Shown one piece after another: positions 13,294 through 20,845 of a stretch of DNA of 20,877 nt. The notes below the pieces were generated by a model. The model was not told where the DNA came from. It made no database searches and saw only the letters and a list, made by a program, of their open reading frames with translations. The stretch lies in IMG/VR virus record IMGVR_UViG_3300007735_000458, positions 1 to 20,877 of that record, one strand, 5' to 3'. Source of the stretch: a virus. Position 1 is the stretch's first letter; the number at the start of each line of letters is the position of its first letter. A program made the position numbers and the translations under genes.

Positions 13294-14838
13294 CTACGCG
13301 ACCATCCAGCGATACGATCCGGAGCCAATTTTCGTTGCCAAGGCTCCATAGCCATAGTAAGCGACTTCGATTTGACCATTGAGGGCAACGTTTGTCTGAA
13401 GACGGAAACGTGAGGATTCATACCAAGTGTATGCATCTGGATTGATAACGATGATGGTGTTGTCGCCAACGCCTGAACCTGTTGTAAGGTTACGATCAAC
13501 GCGGAAGTTCAAGCCGAGAAGATTTCCAACTGCTGAAGTGCTGGAAAGATTTCCGCCTTGGTTCATATTGCCAATGAGGTTCTGATAAATCGGACGTCCT
13601 GCATCAGCGAGGTTCTGAATCGCGCCCCATTGCTGAGGTGATGCGATGATGTTTTGAGCAAATCCGAGAGTTCCAGCGTAGATTGAAACGCCAGCATCGG
13701 AGATGAAGTCAAGAAGACCAGCAGCATCGAGAGTGCGGTTGCCGCCATCTGTTCCGCCAGCGATTAGGCCAGCGACAACTGCGACGTCGGTTGCCTTTGC
13801 GTATGCGTATTCCATTTGACGAACGAGTTCATCGAAGAACGCTGGTGAAGAACGATCAAGAAGTTCGACGGAGAAAGTTTGTCCGCCGGCATACTTCTTA
13901 ACGGATACTGAAAGGAATTCGTTTGTCATTCCTGTCTCATCAATTGCAGCTGCTTCAGCTTCTTCGCCTACTGTTGGAACTGCGGTGATTTTAGGAATCT
14001 CGAAAGACATTCCTGCATCTGGAAGAACGCCGCGAGATACCGAATCAACGGCTGGGCGATCTGCATTGGAAAGTGGGTTGATGATTTCGGTCAATTGACG
14101 TTTTGGGATGAGACCAGCGTTGTTGCTTGTGGTGTCATCTGCAGCCATCACATATTGACGAGCAGCATCATCACCGAGCTTAGCGCGAACGCTATTCTCG
14201 AGATATTTCGCCTTTGTGAACTCAAGGCGAGGAGTGGTGAAGAACGCTGGGCGTGATGCCGCAACAGTTTCCACCTTGGCAGCTTCTACCGTTTCTTCGG
14301 CAGGAGCTGGAACGGTAGTGTCTGACACTTGTTCTCCTTCGGTTGGGTTGTCTGCTTCAGCGGTTGCCGGAGCAGAATCTTCTTTGGGTGTTTCATTCTC
14401 GGAAGCAGCGACTTCGCTTACTCGAGCAGAATCAATTGCAGGATCAGTAACAAGAGAAACTTCATCGAGCGTTGCTGAGGTGATCTGCATAACGCCTTTG
14501 TTATTTGTCCATTCGTTTATTTGTGCGCCGACGCTAAATCCGTCGCGCAATCCTTCGGTGGCTTCAACAAGCGCATCTTCGCCGGCCATTGTGTTAGCGA
14601 TACGAAATACGGCCGTTATTCCTCGATCCGTCAATTCGTGACTGACAAGTTTTCCTATCGGTCTTGTTCTGTCGTGCTCGAGGAGCAATTTAACCGGCTT
14701 CATCTCAATTGAATCAGCAGCGAAGACAGTTGGCCCGACAGAAGTATTTCCCTGCTCGTTCCAAGTGACAATTGTGCCGCTAATGGTGCGCTTTACTGTG
14801 TCCGCAGCCGTGACAGTCATTGGCATATTGATCTTCAT
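13294..14838 (-). CDS. Prohead protease - major capsid protein fusion, 514 aa
   Basis: One open frame joins two head proteins. Residues 1-140 look like an S78/U35-type prohead protease: H55 in LLLEHDRTRP, S102 in DGFSVGA and an acidic residue in DEVSLVTDP (126-134). Residues 141-195 are an acidic Ala/Pro/Glu-rich linker. From about 200 on is an HK97-fold capsid subunit (PKRQLTEIINPL, FDELVRQMEYAYAKATD, YGYGALATKIG). Self-cleavage near the linker would free mature capsid protein and may let the linker act as scaffold (inference from the fusion type). The ATG overlaps the portal stop as ATGA. Confidence 0.92.
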   Translation of the reverse strand: MKINMPMTVTAADTVKRTISGTIVTWNEQGNTSVGPTVFAADSIEMKPVKLLLEHDRTRPIGKLVSHELTDRGITAVFRIANTMAGEDALVEATEGLRDGFSVGAQINEWTNNKGVMQITSATLDEVSLVTDPAIDSARVSEVAASENETPKEDSAPATAEADNPTEGEQVSDTTVPAPAEETVEAAKVETVAASRPAFFTTPRLEFTKAKYLENSVRAKLGDDAARQYVMAADDTTSNNAGLIPKRQLTEIINPLSNADRPAVDSVSRGVLPDAGMSFEIPKITAVPTVGEEAEAAAIDETGMTNEFLSVSVKKYAGGQTFSVELLDRSSPAFFDELVRQMEYAYAKATDVAVVAGLIAGGTDGGNRTLDAAGLLDFISDAGVSIYAGTLGFAQNIIASPQQWGAIQNLADAGRPIYQNLIGNMNQGGNLSSTSAVGNLLGLNFRVDRNLTTGSGVGDNTIIVINPDAYTWYESSRFRLQTNVALNGQIEVAYYGYGALATKIGSGSYRWMVA

Positions 14839-15953
14839 CGGATCAAGTCCTCTTCTTCTTGGATTTGCTCAACGCTCATCGCGCCGATGCGGTTTAGGAT
14901 TTCATAAACCTGCGCACGTTCCAATGGGTTGCCGCGCAGGAAGTCGTCCAAGTCAAAACGCACTTCGGTTGTTGCTGGGACGAAATCTGGCATTGATAAA
15001 CGCTTTTCAATTGCAGTCAATAATGGACGAAGTGAGAAATCAACCAAGGAGCGCCGTTCACTAATTGAATTTGAGTATGTCATCGAAGTAGTTTCGGCGC
15101 TCAGGAAGTATGCTGGAATTCCAGCTGCTCGAGCCAATTCTAATGCGACATATTGACGTGCTTCGGCAAGTTGTAATGATTTTGGATCATAACCAAATTC
15201 TTTGAGATCAACGTCAGCATTAAGGAAAGCCGTTGAGCGAGTTTGACGAGCAGTTCTCCAAGCTGAAAGAAGTGATGAAACTCTTTCAGCAGTTAAATTT
15301 GTTCCGTTTGATTTGAGAACCATTGACGGATTAGGTTCTTTTGCGTAATTAACCGCAGCGTTCTCGAGATAAACCGCAGCAGCGACAGTTTTACCTGCGC
15401 GATGTAAAAATCCTTCGTCGTAACCATCAAAGCGAATAATTGAACCAATTCCGGAATTTGGCACATCCATTCCATCGACTTTGTATGACTCAATCATTGT
15501 GTTACGGAAATTTGTATCGACAGTTACGCGATCAGGTGAAACGCGAGTCCAAGCGCGAACTTTTCCGCCGTCGGTTGCAGAATACATTTCAAGGACTTGT
15601 CCATACCCTACGCCATAAAGCCAAATATCTTCGGCGAGCCAAGTGTAGATAAGTGATCCGGGAACTCTTGGGTCGGGTTGATTGATAACGCGCAACGGAT
15701 CAACGTGTTCGCCGGTAAGTTTGTTATATTGCTCGAGAGGTAATGAGCCAGTCGTTCCGCAGATGATATTTCTAGCGCGAGCAATTGAAGGAACGCTCAT
15801 TGCAAGCTGACGAGTCGTATTTGTTGCTCCGCCGAGAATGTTATAGACGGAATCGCTAATTTGGACGGGAGTTAGCGCGGCGGTGACATCGCTGGACTTC
15901 GGCGGTGTCTCCGCAATTACTTGTGGAAAGAAGAAATCTCTGATAGCACCCAT
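14835..15953 (-). CDS. Portal protein, right unit
   Basis: Complete 372-aa portal of HK97-like type, preceded by AAAGG before ATG 15953. Motifs include SVPSIARARNIICGTTG, the WLAEDIWLYGVGYGQVLEM segment, and ARAAGIPAYFLSAE near the C-terminus, with an acidic end. It forms the DNA channel and the docking site for the terminase. It is 26 bases after the terminase stop and overlaps the protease-capsid gene. The length is short for portals, in keeping with the tiny genome. Confidence 0.92.
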   Translation of the reverse strand: MGAIRDFFFPQVIAETPPKSSDVTAALTPVQISDSVYNILGGATNTTRQLAMSVPSIARARNIICGTTGSLPLEQYNKLTGEHVDPLRVINQPDPRVPGSLIYTWLAEDIWLYGVGYGQVLEMYSATDGGKVRAWTRVSPDRVTVDTNFRNTMIESYKVDGMDVPNSGIGSIIRFDGYDEGFLHRAGKTVAAAVYLENAAVNYAKEPNPSMVLKSNGTNLTAERVSSLLSAWRTARQTRSTAFLNADVDLKEFGYDPKSLQLAEARQYVALELARAAGIPAYFLSAETTSMTYSNSISERRSLVDFSLRPLLTAIEKRLSMPDFVPATTEVRFDLDDFLRGNPLERAQVYEILNRIGAMSVEQIQEEEDLIR

Positions 15954-15979
15954 TGAGCCTTTATTGTAAAGGCCTTGTG

Positions 15980-17446
15980 TTACAAGATAACAATATCGAC
16001 GCCATCATTTGCTTTTGTGGCGTAATGAGTAGCCATCGCAGAAGCGACTGCTCCACAAATAATTGCATTTGAGACTTTGCGACCCATTACCCATCCGCCA
16101 TCACCGAAAGGCAACTTGACAGCGGATAGGCATTGTTTAGTCAGCTCATCTTGTCCCGAGTGAGCCAACCGCTGCGACGAAATTGCTCCCAGTAATTCAT
16201 CGCAGCTTTGGGCGTAGTCGATGCCATCTATCGGCTCAGTCTTGATCCCAGCCGGTGCTAATCGCGCAGCAACGGCGGATGCAGTTCTGGCTGAATAGGC
16301 AACCAATTGCACCGGATATTTGCGAACCCAATCGGCTAAATCATTCGCCAAAGATTTATCGTCGAGGTTAGACGGATTGAACCAAGTCTGCAGCAGAATG
16401 ACTTGGAACTTATCACCTTCGAGTTTTTGGCTTGCGACTAAGGCCGCTTGCTTGCGGTCCGGACTGAGATCGATAGCCAACCAAGTGTCCATCTCGGGAT
16501 CAAGTCTGAGACCCTCGACTCGACAAGATTCCCATTGAGACGGATTGATGACTGGGTTGATGGTATCGACCCATTGGCATAAAACTTCTGTGCGCACAAT
16601 ATCTTCGGGGTCTGACAGGACGGCTCGGATATTGTCCGGATGAACTGTGTGACCGAGTGACGGATTGGCTTGGCAGACACCTAGCCAAAAGTCCGCTGAG
16701 TTATCGAATTTGATGCCGTTCGGCGCAGACCATTCGAACCAACCAATGTCGTCCGTGCCGCCGTGAATGGCAGCGTAGGCTCGTTCGCGTAATTTATTTA
16801 AGACAATCGAGTGTTGATCTCCGGCATTGGAATAAACCCATATCTGAGGATTTGGACTAGCCATCTGCGTATATCGCAAGGCAGACCATACGTCTTCGTC
16901 TTTATATTCTCTTGCCTCATCGAGGTGAATACATTCGGGCGCCGCGATTCCTCGACCAGCTGAGTTATTGGCTCGAACGATATAACGACGGCCTTCGGTG
17001 AATTGCAATTCTTGAAATCCCTTACTTTCTAGCTTCTTAGTGAATTCGGCGGCTAATCTGGGAGTCTGCTCGATAATCCCATAAATTTTGTAAAACAATT
17101 CGGCGGAAGTTGTTAGTTTGTGGGCCGTATGAACCTGTAATTTTTCTTTAAGAACGTAGATTCTGAACAAAATTTGTAGCGCCATAAAGGTTGATTTGCC
17201 TTGCTGACGTGCGCATAAAAGGGTAACGACTGGGTGCGCCCATCGACCATCCGGCTTGTATTTAAGGGAGTGATGAGCCAACCATTGTTGCCAAGGTAAC
17301 AACTCGAAGCCGATTTCTTCGCAGAATCGGATCATTTGTTCGCCGTGAGAGGGTAAATCGCTGAGTTTTGTGTGAATTCGTGGGTTTGGCACACCACGGT
17401 AAGCCGATTCGTCCCTAGTGCGCGCTATCTCCCTCGATTGCTCCAT
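15980..17446 (-). CDS. terL: Terminase large subunit, right unit
   Basis: This 488-aa packaging motor has Walker A-like ARQQGKS at 79-85, Walker B-like IHLDEA at 173-178 and the nuclease-type AIDLSPDR at about 324-331 (D326 likely metal-binding). It is more than 90% identical by eye to the left copy. ATG 17446 overlaps the HNH stop as TAATG. Packaging of a genome near 15 kb implies either cos cutting (fits the adjacent HNH) or a very small headful. Confidence 0.95.
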   Translation of the reverse strand: MEQSREIARTRDESAYRGVPNPRIHTKLSDLPSHGEQMIRFCEEIGFELLPWQQWLAHHSLKYKPDGRWAHPVVTLLCARQQGKSTFMALQILFRIYVLKEKLQVHTAHKLTTSAELFYKIYGIIEQTPRLAAEFTKKLESKGFQELQFTEGRRYIVRANNSAGRGIAAPECIHLDEAREYKDEDVWSALRYTQMASPNPQIWVYSNAGDQHSIVLNKLRERAYAAIHGGTDDIGWFEWSAPNGIKFDNSADFWLGVCQANPSLGHTVHPDNIRAVLSDPEDIVRTEVLCQWVDTINPVINPSQWESCRVEGLRLDPEMDTWLAIDLSPDRKQAALVASQKLEGDKFQVILLQTWFNPSNLDDKSLANDLADWVRKYPVQLVAYSARTASAVAARLAPAGIKTEPIDGIDYAQSCDELLGAISSQRLAHSGQDELTKQCLSAVKLPFGDGGWVMGRKVSNAIICGAVASAMATHYATKANDGVDIVIL

Positions 17447-17751
17447 TATTCTCCAGAGTCGGCCAGATAATGAACGGACGACCCATTTTCAGGGAAAATC
17501 TTCCCAATGGGGGTCGTGGGTCTGGATGCGCGCTCAAAAAAGGTGGGGGTCATACGATCGCGCTTAGAACTATTGCATTGAGAGCAGCAAGCCACCATAT
17601 TAGAAGCTTCATCAGTTCCACCCTTGCTGATAGGTATTAAGTGATCAACTGTATTGGCTTCTTGACCGCAGTAATGGCAAGTATTGTAATCGCGTTGCAA
17701 CACTTGCAATCTAGTTCGCTGGTAATAGGTTGAGTTATATCTTCTACTCAA
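17446..17751 (-). CDS. HNH endonuclease, right unit
   Basis: 101 aa with TTG start at 17751, overlapping the transglycosylase stop (TTGA). CHYCG, VDHLIPISKGG and CSQCN give the HNH core with two zinc CxxC pairs. The tail RPTTPIGKIFPENGS is shared with the left copy, then the last residues diverge. Probable partner of the terminase at packaging ends (inference from neighbours). Confidence 0.93.
   Translation of the reverse strand: MSRRYNSTYYQRTRLQVLQRDYNTCHYCGQEANTVDHLIPISKGGTDEASNMVACCSQCNSSKRDRMTPTFFERASRPTTPIGKIFPENGSSVHYLADSGE
17482..17511 (-). promoter_or_regulatory. Nested palindrome just upstream of terL (right copy)
   Basis: CCCATT (17482-17487) pairs with AATGGG (17506-17511), and inside it GGGAA (17492-17496) pairs with TTCCC (17501-17505). 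It lies within a 41-base run (17483-17523) identical to 2405-2445 in the left unit. Candidate packaging or control site. Confidence 0.45.
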
Positions 17752-18167
17752 TGCCAGCCCCGAATCTCAAGGTGATTAAGTGCATCGCAAGCATCTTTGT
17801 ATCTATGGCGGATATAGTTGTAATGCACATCTATCTGGCGCCTAGGGTTAAGGTCTCTATACCAAGTAGAACGCATCTGACCAAGGCCATAGTGGGATCC
17901 ATTACGAGCTTTAGGATTCCATCTACTCTCTTTATGAATTAGCCAGTTATAACATTGGAATTCTGACCAATCCATTTTGTTGTAAGCATAAAGTTTGAGA
18001 TTCATATCTGCATTTGCTGGCTTTGGATTAAATATTGAAAGTAAAGCAGCTATGACCGCCGTAGCTATCAGGCGAAGGCAATGGCCCCCCTCAACCTCTG
18101 TTGCAGGGCCAGCTGCGCGCCCGCACTGTGGCGAGAGTGTAGCACCTAAGTCAAGTCGGTTTAACAT
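17748..18167 (-). CDS. Secreted lytic-transglycosylase-like enzyme, right unit
   Basis: 139 aa, same length as the left copy. Hydrophobic segment at 32-46 followed by ANA-D suggests export; E80 in HKESRWNP and GLGQ at 94-97 mark the catalytic domain. The first 30 residues do not resemble those of the left copy and lie in a GC-rich patch. The ATG at 18167 overlaps the stop of a 33-aa peptide gene (ATGTTAA), which supports the start. Its role could be wall opening during entry, release or exclusion; not determined. Confidence 0.8.
   Translation of the reverse strand: MLNRLDLGATLSPQCGRAAGPATEVEGGHCLRLIATAVIAALLSIFNPKPANADMNLKLYAYNKMDWSEFQCYNWLIHKESRWNPKARNGSHYGLGQMRSTWYRDLNPRRQIDVHYNYIRHRYKDACDALNHLEIRGWH
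18083..18110 (-). other. GC-rich hairpin in the 5' part of the right transglycosylase gene
   Basis: GGCCC (18083-18087) pairs with GGGCC (18106-18110) and CAAC (18092-18095) with GTTG (18100-18103), leaving a four-base loop. Equivalent in position, not in sequence, to the left hairpin at 3029..3062. Confidence 0.35.
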
Positions 18168-18262
18168 AAGTCCTGTTCAGAGCGGTGTTTCATATCTACC
18201 CCATCTGGCATATCCATATGATCATCTACATCTCTCCAGATTGGATATATATCATCTTTCAT
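18161..18262 (-). CDS. 33-aa acidic peptide, right unit only
   Basis: Starts MKDDIYPIWRDVDD and ends at TAA 18161-18163. Its ATG overlaps the stop of the 157-aa gene (ATGA) and its stop overlaps the start of the transglycosylase (ATGTTAA), so it is coupled on both sides. The composition is acidic with four Met. The left unit has only 20 bases here and no counterpart. Function unknown; it could be a leader that couples translation. Confidence 0.55.
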   Translation of the reverse strand: MKDDIYPIWRDVDDHMDMPDGVDMKHRSEQDLC

Positions 18263-18732
18263 TCTAACTCCCATATTTTCTTAAACTCTAACTGGCCTGA
18301 TTGAAACGCGTTCTTCAGCGTTTCTTTGCCATCACTATGAAACTTAGTCATTAGATAAGGCTCAGACTGACTGCCTTCTAACCAATCTACTACTTCACCA
18401 TTTGGATCAATAACTATATCGTCCAGATAATTAAACTTATCCAATATCGCATCAATTGATGACTCTCTTACTGATTCAACTATTTCGCTAGGGATATTAG
18501 CTTTAACCCAATCAACAAATCGCTTATCTGACTTGATAACCCACTTAAATTTAGGTTTAGTAGTAGTTACATAGGCGATAACATCATCTCCATATTCAGC
18601 CTTGACCCTATCTGCCCCAATAGCGTCCATTTCGGCCTGTAAAGCCGTTCTCAGCCTATCCTTGGCCTTTTTAGCCTCATCAGCTATTAGGCTGACTGCT
18701 GCTAGTTCCAGACTCAGTTCCTTGATTCCCAT
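18259..18732 (-). CDS. Conserved phage protein of unknown function, 157 aa (right)
   Basis: Homolog of the 161-aa protein at 3116..3601. Helical N-terminus (LELAAVSLIADEAKKAKDRL), then TTTKPKFKWVIKSDKRF, ESVRESS, DKFNYLDD and WLEGSQSEPYLMTKF. The C-terminal 25 residues differ from the left copy. The 53-base overlap with the upstream HTH-like gene is long. No family recognised with certainty. Confidence 0.8.
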   Translation of the reverse strand: MGIKELSLELAAVSLIADEAKKAKDRLRTALQAEMDAIGADRVKAEYGDDVIAYVTTTKPKFKWVIKSDKRFVDWVKANIPSEIVESVRESSIDAILDKFNYLDDIVIDPNGEVVDWLEGSQSEPYLMTKFHSDGKETLKNAFQSGQLEFKKIWELE

Positions 18733-18874
18733 TCCTGCGCTCCCTTTCCTTAGCTCTTCTTAACCTGACCTCAAGTGATTCCAGGTTGATACCGCAATCT
18801 TTAGCAATAAACTCCTTATCAAATCCCCATTCCATCAGCTGACGGATATATCTAATAGAATGGGGTCTGCTCAT
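18680..18874 (-). CDS. Small HTH-like protein, 64 aa (right)
   Basis: Same pattern as the left copy: YIRQLMEWGFDKEFIAKD, then INLESLEVRLRRAKER, and a polar Ser/Gly/Asn tail. A probable DNA-binding helix-turn-helix. ATG 18874 overlaps the FmdB-like stop as ATGA. Confidence 0.75.
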   Translation of the reverse strand: MSRPHSIRYIRQLMEWGFDKEFIAKDCGINLESLEVRLRRAKERERRNGNQGTESGTSSSQPNS

Positions 18875-19044
18875 TTGTCTTTACCTGCCCAGCCTTCGCC
18901 TTTAAAGTGGATTGGATTGGGTCTCCAGACTCTCCACATTGCAACCTTGCAATTATCGCAGATTACTTCACTTCTTAAGGTAATTGGCTGATATTCATCT
19001 TTAGTCGCTTCACATTTATCGCAGCGATATTCATAAAGAGGCAT
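18871..19044 (-). CDS. FmdB-like zinc ribbon protein, 57 aa (right)
   Basis: Starting at MPLYEYRCDKCE (ATG 19044), with CxxC, a second CxxC (CDNC) about 20 residues on, and HFKGEGWAGKDK at the end: a full FmdB-type zinc ribbon. An upstream Met at 19068 gives eight unconserved residues, so I prefer 19044. It is the intact counterpart of the left copy at 3740..3913. Confidence 0.85.
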   Translation of the reverse strand: MPLYEYRCDKCEATKDEYQPITLRSEVICDNCKVAMWRVWRPNPIHFKGEGWAGKDK

Positions 19045-19366
19045 TGTAAGGTCTTTCCTTCGTTTCATTACCAGTCCAATATCGTTCTGATATTGATTCC
19101 AATCCAGCAGCTAATCGGCATATTCGACACTTTGCTGCCTTCATCTTCCATTTACCACATTGGTCGCACCGGACAATATCGTCCTCTTTGGCAGTTACGC
19201 GATCTGATGGATAAATGATTCTTTGCATAAAGCATCTTTGGCACTCAACTAGCCAGACTTCCTCGGGTGCTTCAGCAATATCTGTTGAATCGTATTTATG
19301 CAGCTCAATATGCGGAGTAACTAGTTTGCAGTTTGAGCAGATAAATGGATGAGCATCTTGCTTCAT
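19031..19366 (-). CDS. Double zinc-ribbon protein, 111 aa (right)
   Basis: Four CxxC pairs: CSNC, CQRC, CDQC and CRIC. The ATG at 19366 (MKQDAHPF) overlaps the annealing-protein stop as ATGA; a longer frame up to 19408 is not conserved. Nucleic-acid-related role inferred from zinc ribbons and operon position. Confidence 0.78.
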   Translation of the reverse strand: MKQDAHPFICSNCKLVTPHIELHKYDSTDIAEAPEEVWLVECQRCFMQRIIYPSDRVTAKEDDIVRCDQCGKWKMKAAKCRICRLAAGLESISERYWTGNETKERPYNASL

Positions 19367-19950
19367 TTCTGAAATACCCAATGCCCATCTGAACCAATAC
19401 GCATCCACTTAGCAGGATGACCAGACTTAGGTGTTGGACATACCCAACCCCTATATTCCTTGCCTTCCTTTGTGCCAGTCTTTAGCACCATTGGCCCATC
19501 TCCACCAGAACAAAGCGGAATCTCATCAATTATTTCTGCACCGAATTCTTTAGTTATCTGTGCAACATCCCAGACAATTGGCTCAGGATCATTAGGCCGT
19601 TGCTCTTTTATGAATTCAGCAAGCGCTGGTTTAGTCGTTTCAATTGCCTTCTTTGGGCTCGGTTTAGTCTTAGCGAAGTATCCAGCGAGGTTAAGTGCGC
19701 GTCCCAGAGATCCAGTTTCCGCAAGCTCGAGTGCATATTGCTTGGATTTAGACTCTGAGGATAAACCTGTAGTCCAAGGATGTGCGTCAGCTTCAGTGCG
19801 ATATAGCTCAGTTTTAATGATATAGACATCGCAATTAGCGACAAGCGACTCTGCCAATATATGCGTTTTAATTCGATAGTCCGGGTAAGCATTTATAAAC
19901 TCCTTTAATCGGTCTTGAACTGATACATAATCATCAAGGTAATTCGACAT
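19363..19950 (-). CDS. Erf/Rad52-like single-strand annealing protein (putative), right
   Basis: 195 aa, same length as the left copy. The core is YVSVQDRLKEF, YPDYRIKTH, TTGLSSESKSKQYALELAET and LGRALNLAGYFA. The C-terminal knuckle keeps C...GWVCP...GH but has CSGGD where the left copy has a second Cys. A phage with no polymerase may use it for recombination-dependent end joining; that is inference. Confidence 0.65.
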   Translation of the reverse strand: MSNYLDDYVSVQDRLKEFINAYPDYRIKTHILAESLVANCDVYIIKTELYRTEADAHPWTTGLSSESKSKQYALELAETGSLGRALNLAGYFAKTKPSPKKAIETTKPALAEFIKEQRPNDPEPIVWDVAQITKEFGAEIIDEIPLCSGGDGPMVLKTGTKEGKEYRGWVCPTPKSGHPAKWMRIGSDGHWVFQK

Positions 19951-20218
19951 TTAACTTCTCTCTCCCTGCGAAATCATTTATCGCATCTTCTAACTGTTCT
20001 TTCAATGAATAAAATGTGCCATCTGGCCAGTTCTGTGCTTCATCGGCGCAGGGCTGGCAATAGAACCTGACCTGTGCTTTGCGAAGTGGTGTTTCGCTCT
20101 GGACTTTCCAAACTGCTGGAGTCATCGCTCTTAAGTCCCAGCCGTTCTTATTTGCTCCCCAGCGATATTTGCAGTAATCGCAGTATTGATTTTGATTATG
20201 ATTGCGAGTCAGACTCAA
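19934..20218 (-). CDS. CxxC zinc-finger protein, 94 aa (right)
   Basis: CDYC near residue 12 and CQPC later, with PAVWKVQSETP and KLNVELP conserved. Start placed at TTG 20218, matching the left copy; the frame is open upstream to 20488 but that part shadows the DUF6378-like gene. Confidence 0.7.
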   Translation of the reverse strand: MSLTRNHNQNQYCDYCKYRWGANKNGWDLRAMTPAVWKVQSETPLRKAQVRFYCQPCADEAQNWPDGTFYSLKEQLEDAINDFAGREKLNVELP

Positions 20219-20513
20219 TGTCGTCCCAATCTTCTGGAGTAGAAAATCTGCATCGACCCAAGATAGCGGCGTATCCAATGAGATCGAGATACGAATCCTC
20301 GCGCTCTGGACTTTCCACCATTCTTGAGAGTTTTGTTGCAATAGCAATAAGTGCCAATTCAGATGGGTCTCTGAGCTGAATACCGAGTGCTCTCGCGATT
20401 TTGTAAATGCGTAAAAAATTGTGCCTCGGGTCGCCATACTCAATCCCTCGGTCGAATAAGGTAGCACCAGCTTCTTCAAGCCATTCACTTAACGATTTCT
20501 GTGTATCGGACAC
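20196..20513 (-). CDS. DUF6378-like phage protein, 105 aa (right)
   Basis: EYGDPRHNFLRIYKIARALG, RDPSELALIAIATKLSRM and SYLDLIGYAAILG match the left copy. The GTG start at 20513 (VSDTQKSLSEW) aligns with the left ATG; the longer frame from 20606 overlaps the membrane peptide and is unconserved. Function unknown. Confidence 0.82.
   Translation of the reverse strand: MSDTQKSLSEWLEEAGATLFDRGIEYGDPRHNFLRIYKIARALGIQLRDPSELALIAIATKLSRMVESPEREDSYLDLIGYAAILGRCRFSTPEDWDDIESDSQS
20202..20324. repeat. Near-identical block shared with 5068..5190
   Basis: Partner of the left block, with three differences in 123 bases. See 5068..5190. Confidence 0.85.
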
Positions 20514-20649
20514 TTGACCTGCCTCTCTTATAGCCTTCATTAAAAGCTTTGGCTTTGGCTGAAGTAAATAGACTCCAGATATAAAGGCCGATAAATGGAA
20601 CTCCAATGATGATTCCTACTACTGCTTCATCAGATAAATTAGGCAACAT
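20485..20649 (-). CDS. Single-pass membrane peptide, 54 aa (right)
   Basis: Starts MLPNLSDEAVVGIII; residues about 9-28 form a hydrophobic helix, followed by KAKAFNEGYKRGR and ending EIVK. The tail is nearly identical to the left peptide while the helix differs, so selection acts on the cytoplasmic tail. The ATG at 20649 overlaps the 66-aa gene end and the stop overlaps the DUF gene by 29 bases. Confidence 0.8.
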   Translation of the reverse strand: MLPNLSDEAVVGIIIGVPFIGLYIWSLFTSAKAKAFNEGYKRGRSSVRYTEIVK

Positions 20650-20839
20650 CTGCGCTCACCCCATATTTATCTAACCAATATGCTGATATTTCAGCCTTAG
20701 ATAAACGGCCTCTCAGCTGCTTCTTGCCCATCCGCTCTTTAGCGAATCGCCTGATTATTGATCCCTTAACCCAATTTGTCTCATCAGTCCAAGCCCCTGC
20801 TTGAGAATCAAATCGAATAAGAGCTACTTTATTTACCAT
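20639..20839 (-). CDS. First early gene, 66-aa basic protein (right)
   Basis: ATG at 20839 preceded by GGGAGC. Conserved with the left copy in LIRFDS..GAWTD, IIRRFA, and RGRLSKAEISAYWLD-YGVSADV. Basic and helical; probable nucleic-acid binder of unknown family. It leads the early cassette of the right unit. Confidence 0.8.
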   Translation of the reverse strand: MVNKVALIRFDSQAGAWTDETNWVKGSIIRRFAKERMGKKQLRGRLSKAEISAYWLDKYGVSADVA

Positions 20840-20845
20840 TTTGCT

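Noticed and set aside
14216-14641. Long plus-strand frame opposite the capsid linker
   Set aside because: Antisense shadow caused by the low-complexity Ala/Glu/Thr linker; no ribosome binding site or neighbour in that direction.
17995-18267. 90-codon plus-strand frame opposite the right transglycosylase leader
   Set aside because: Runs antisense to two coupled minus-strand genes and has no counterpart in the left unit.
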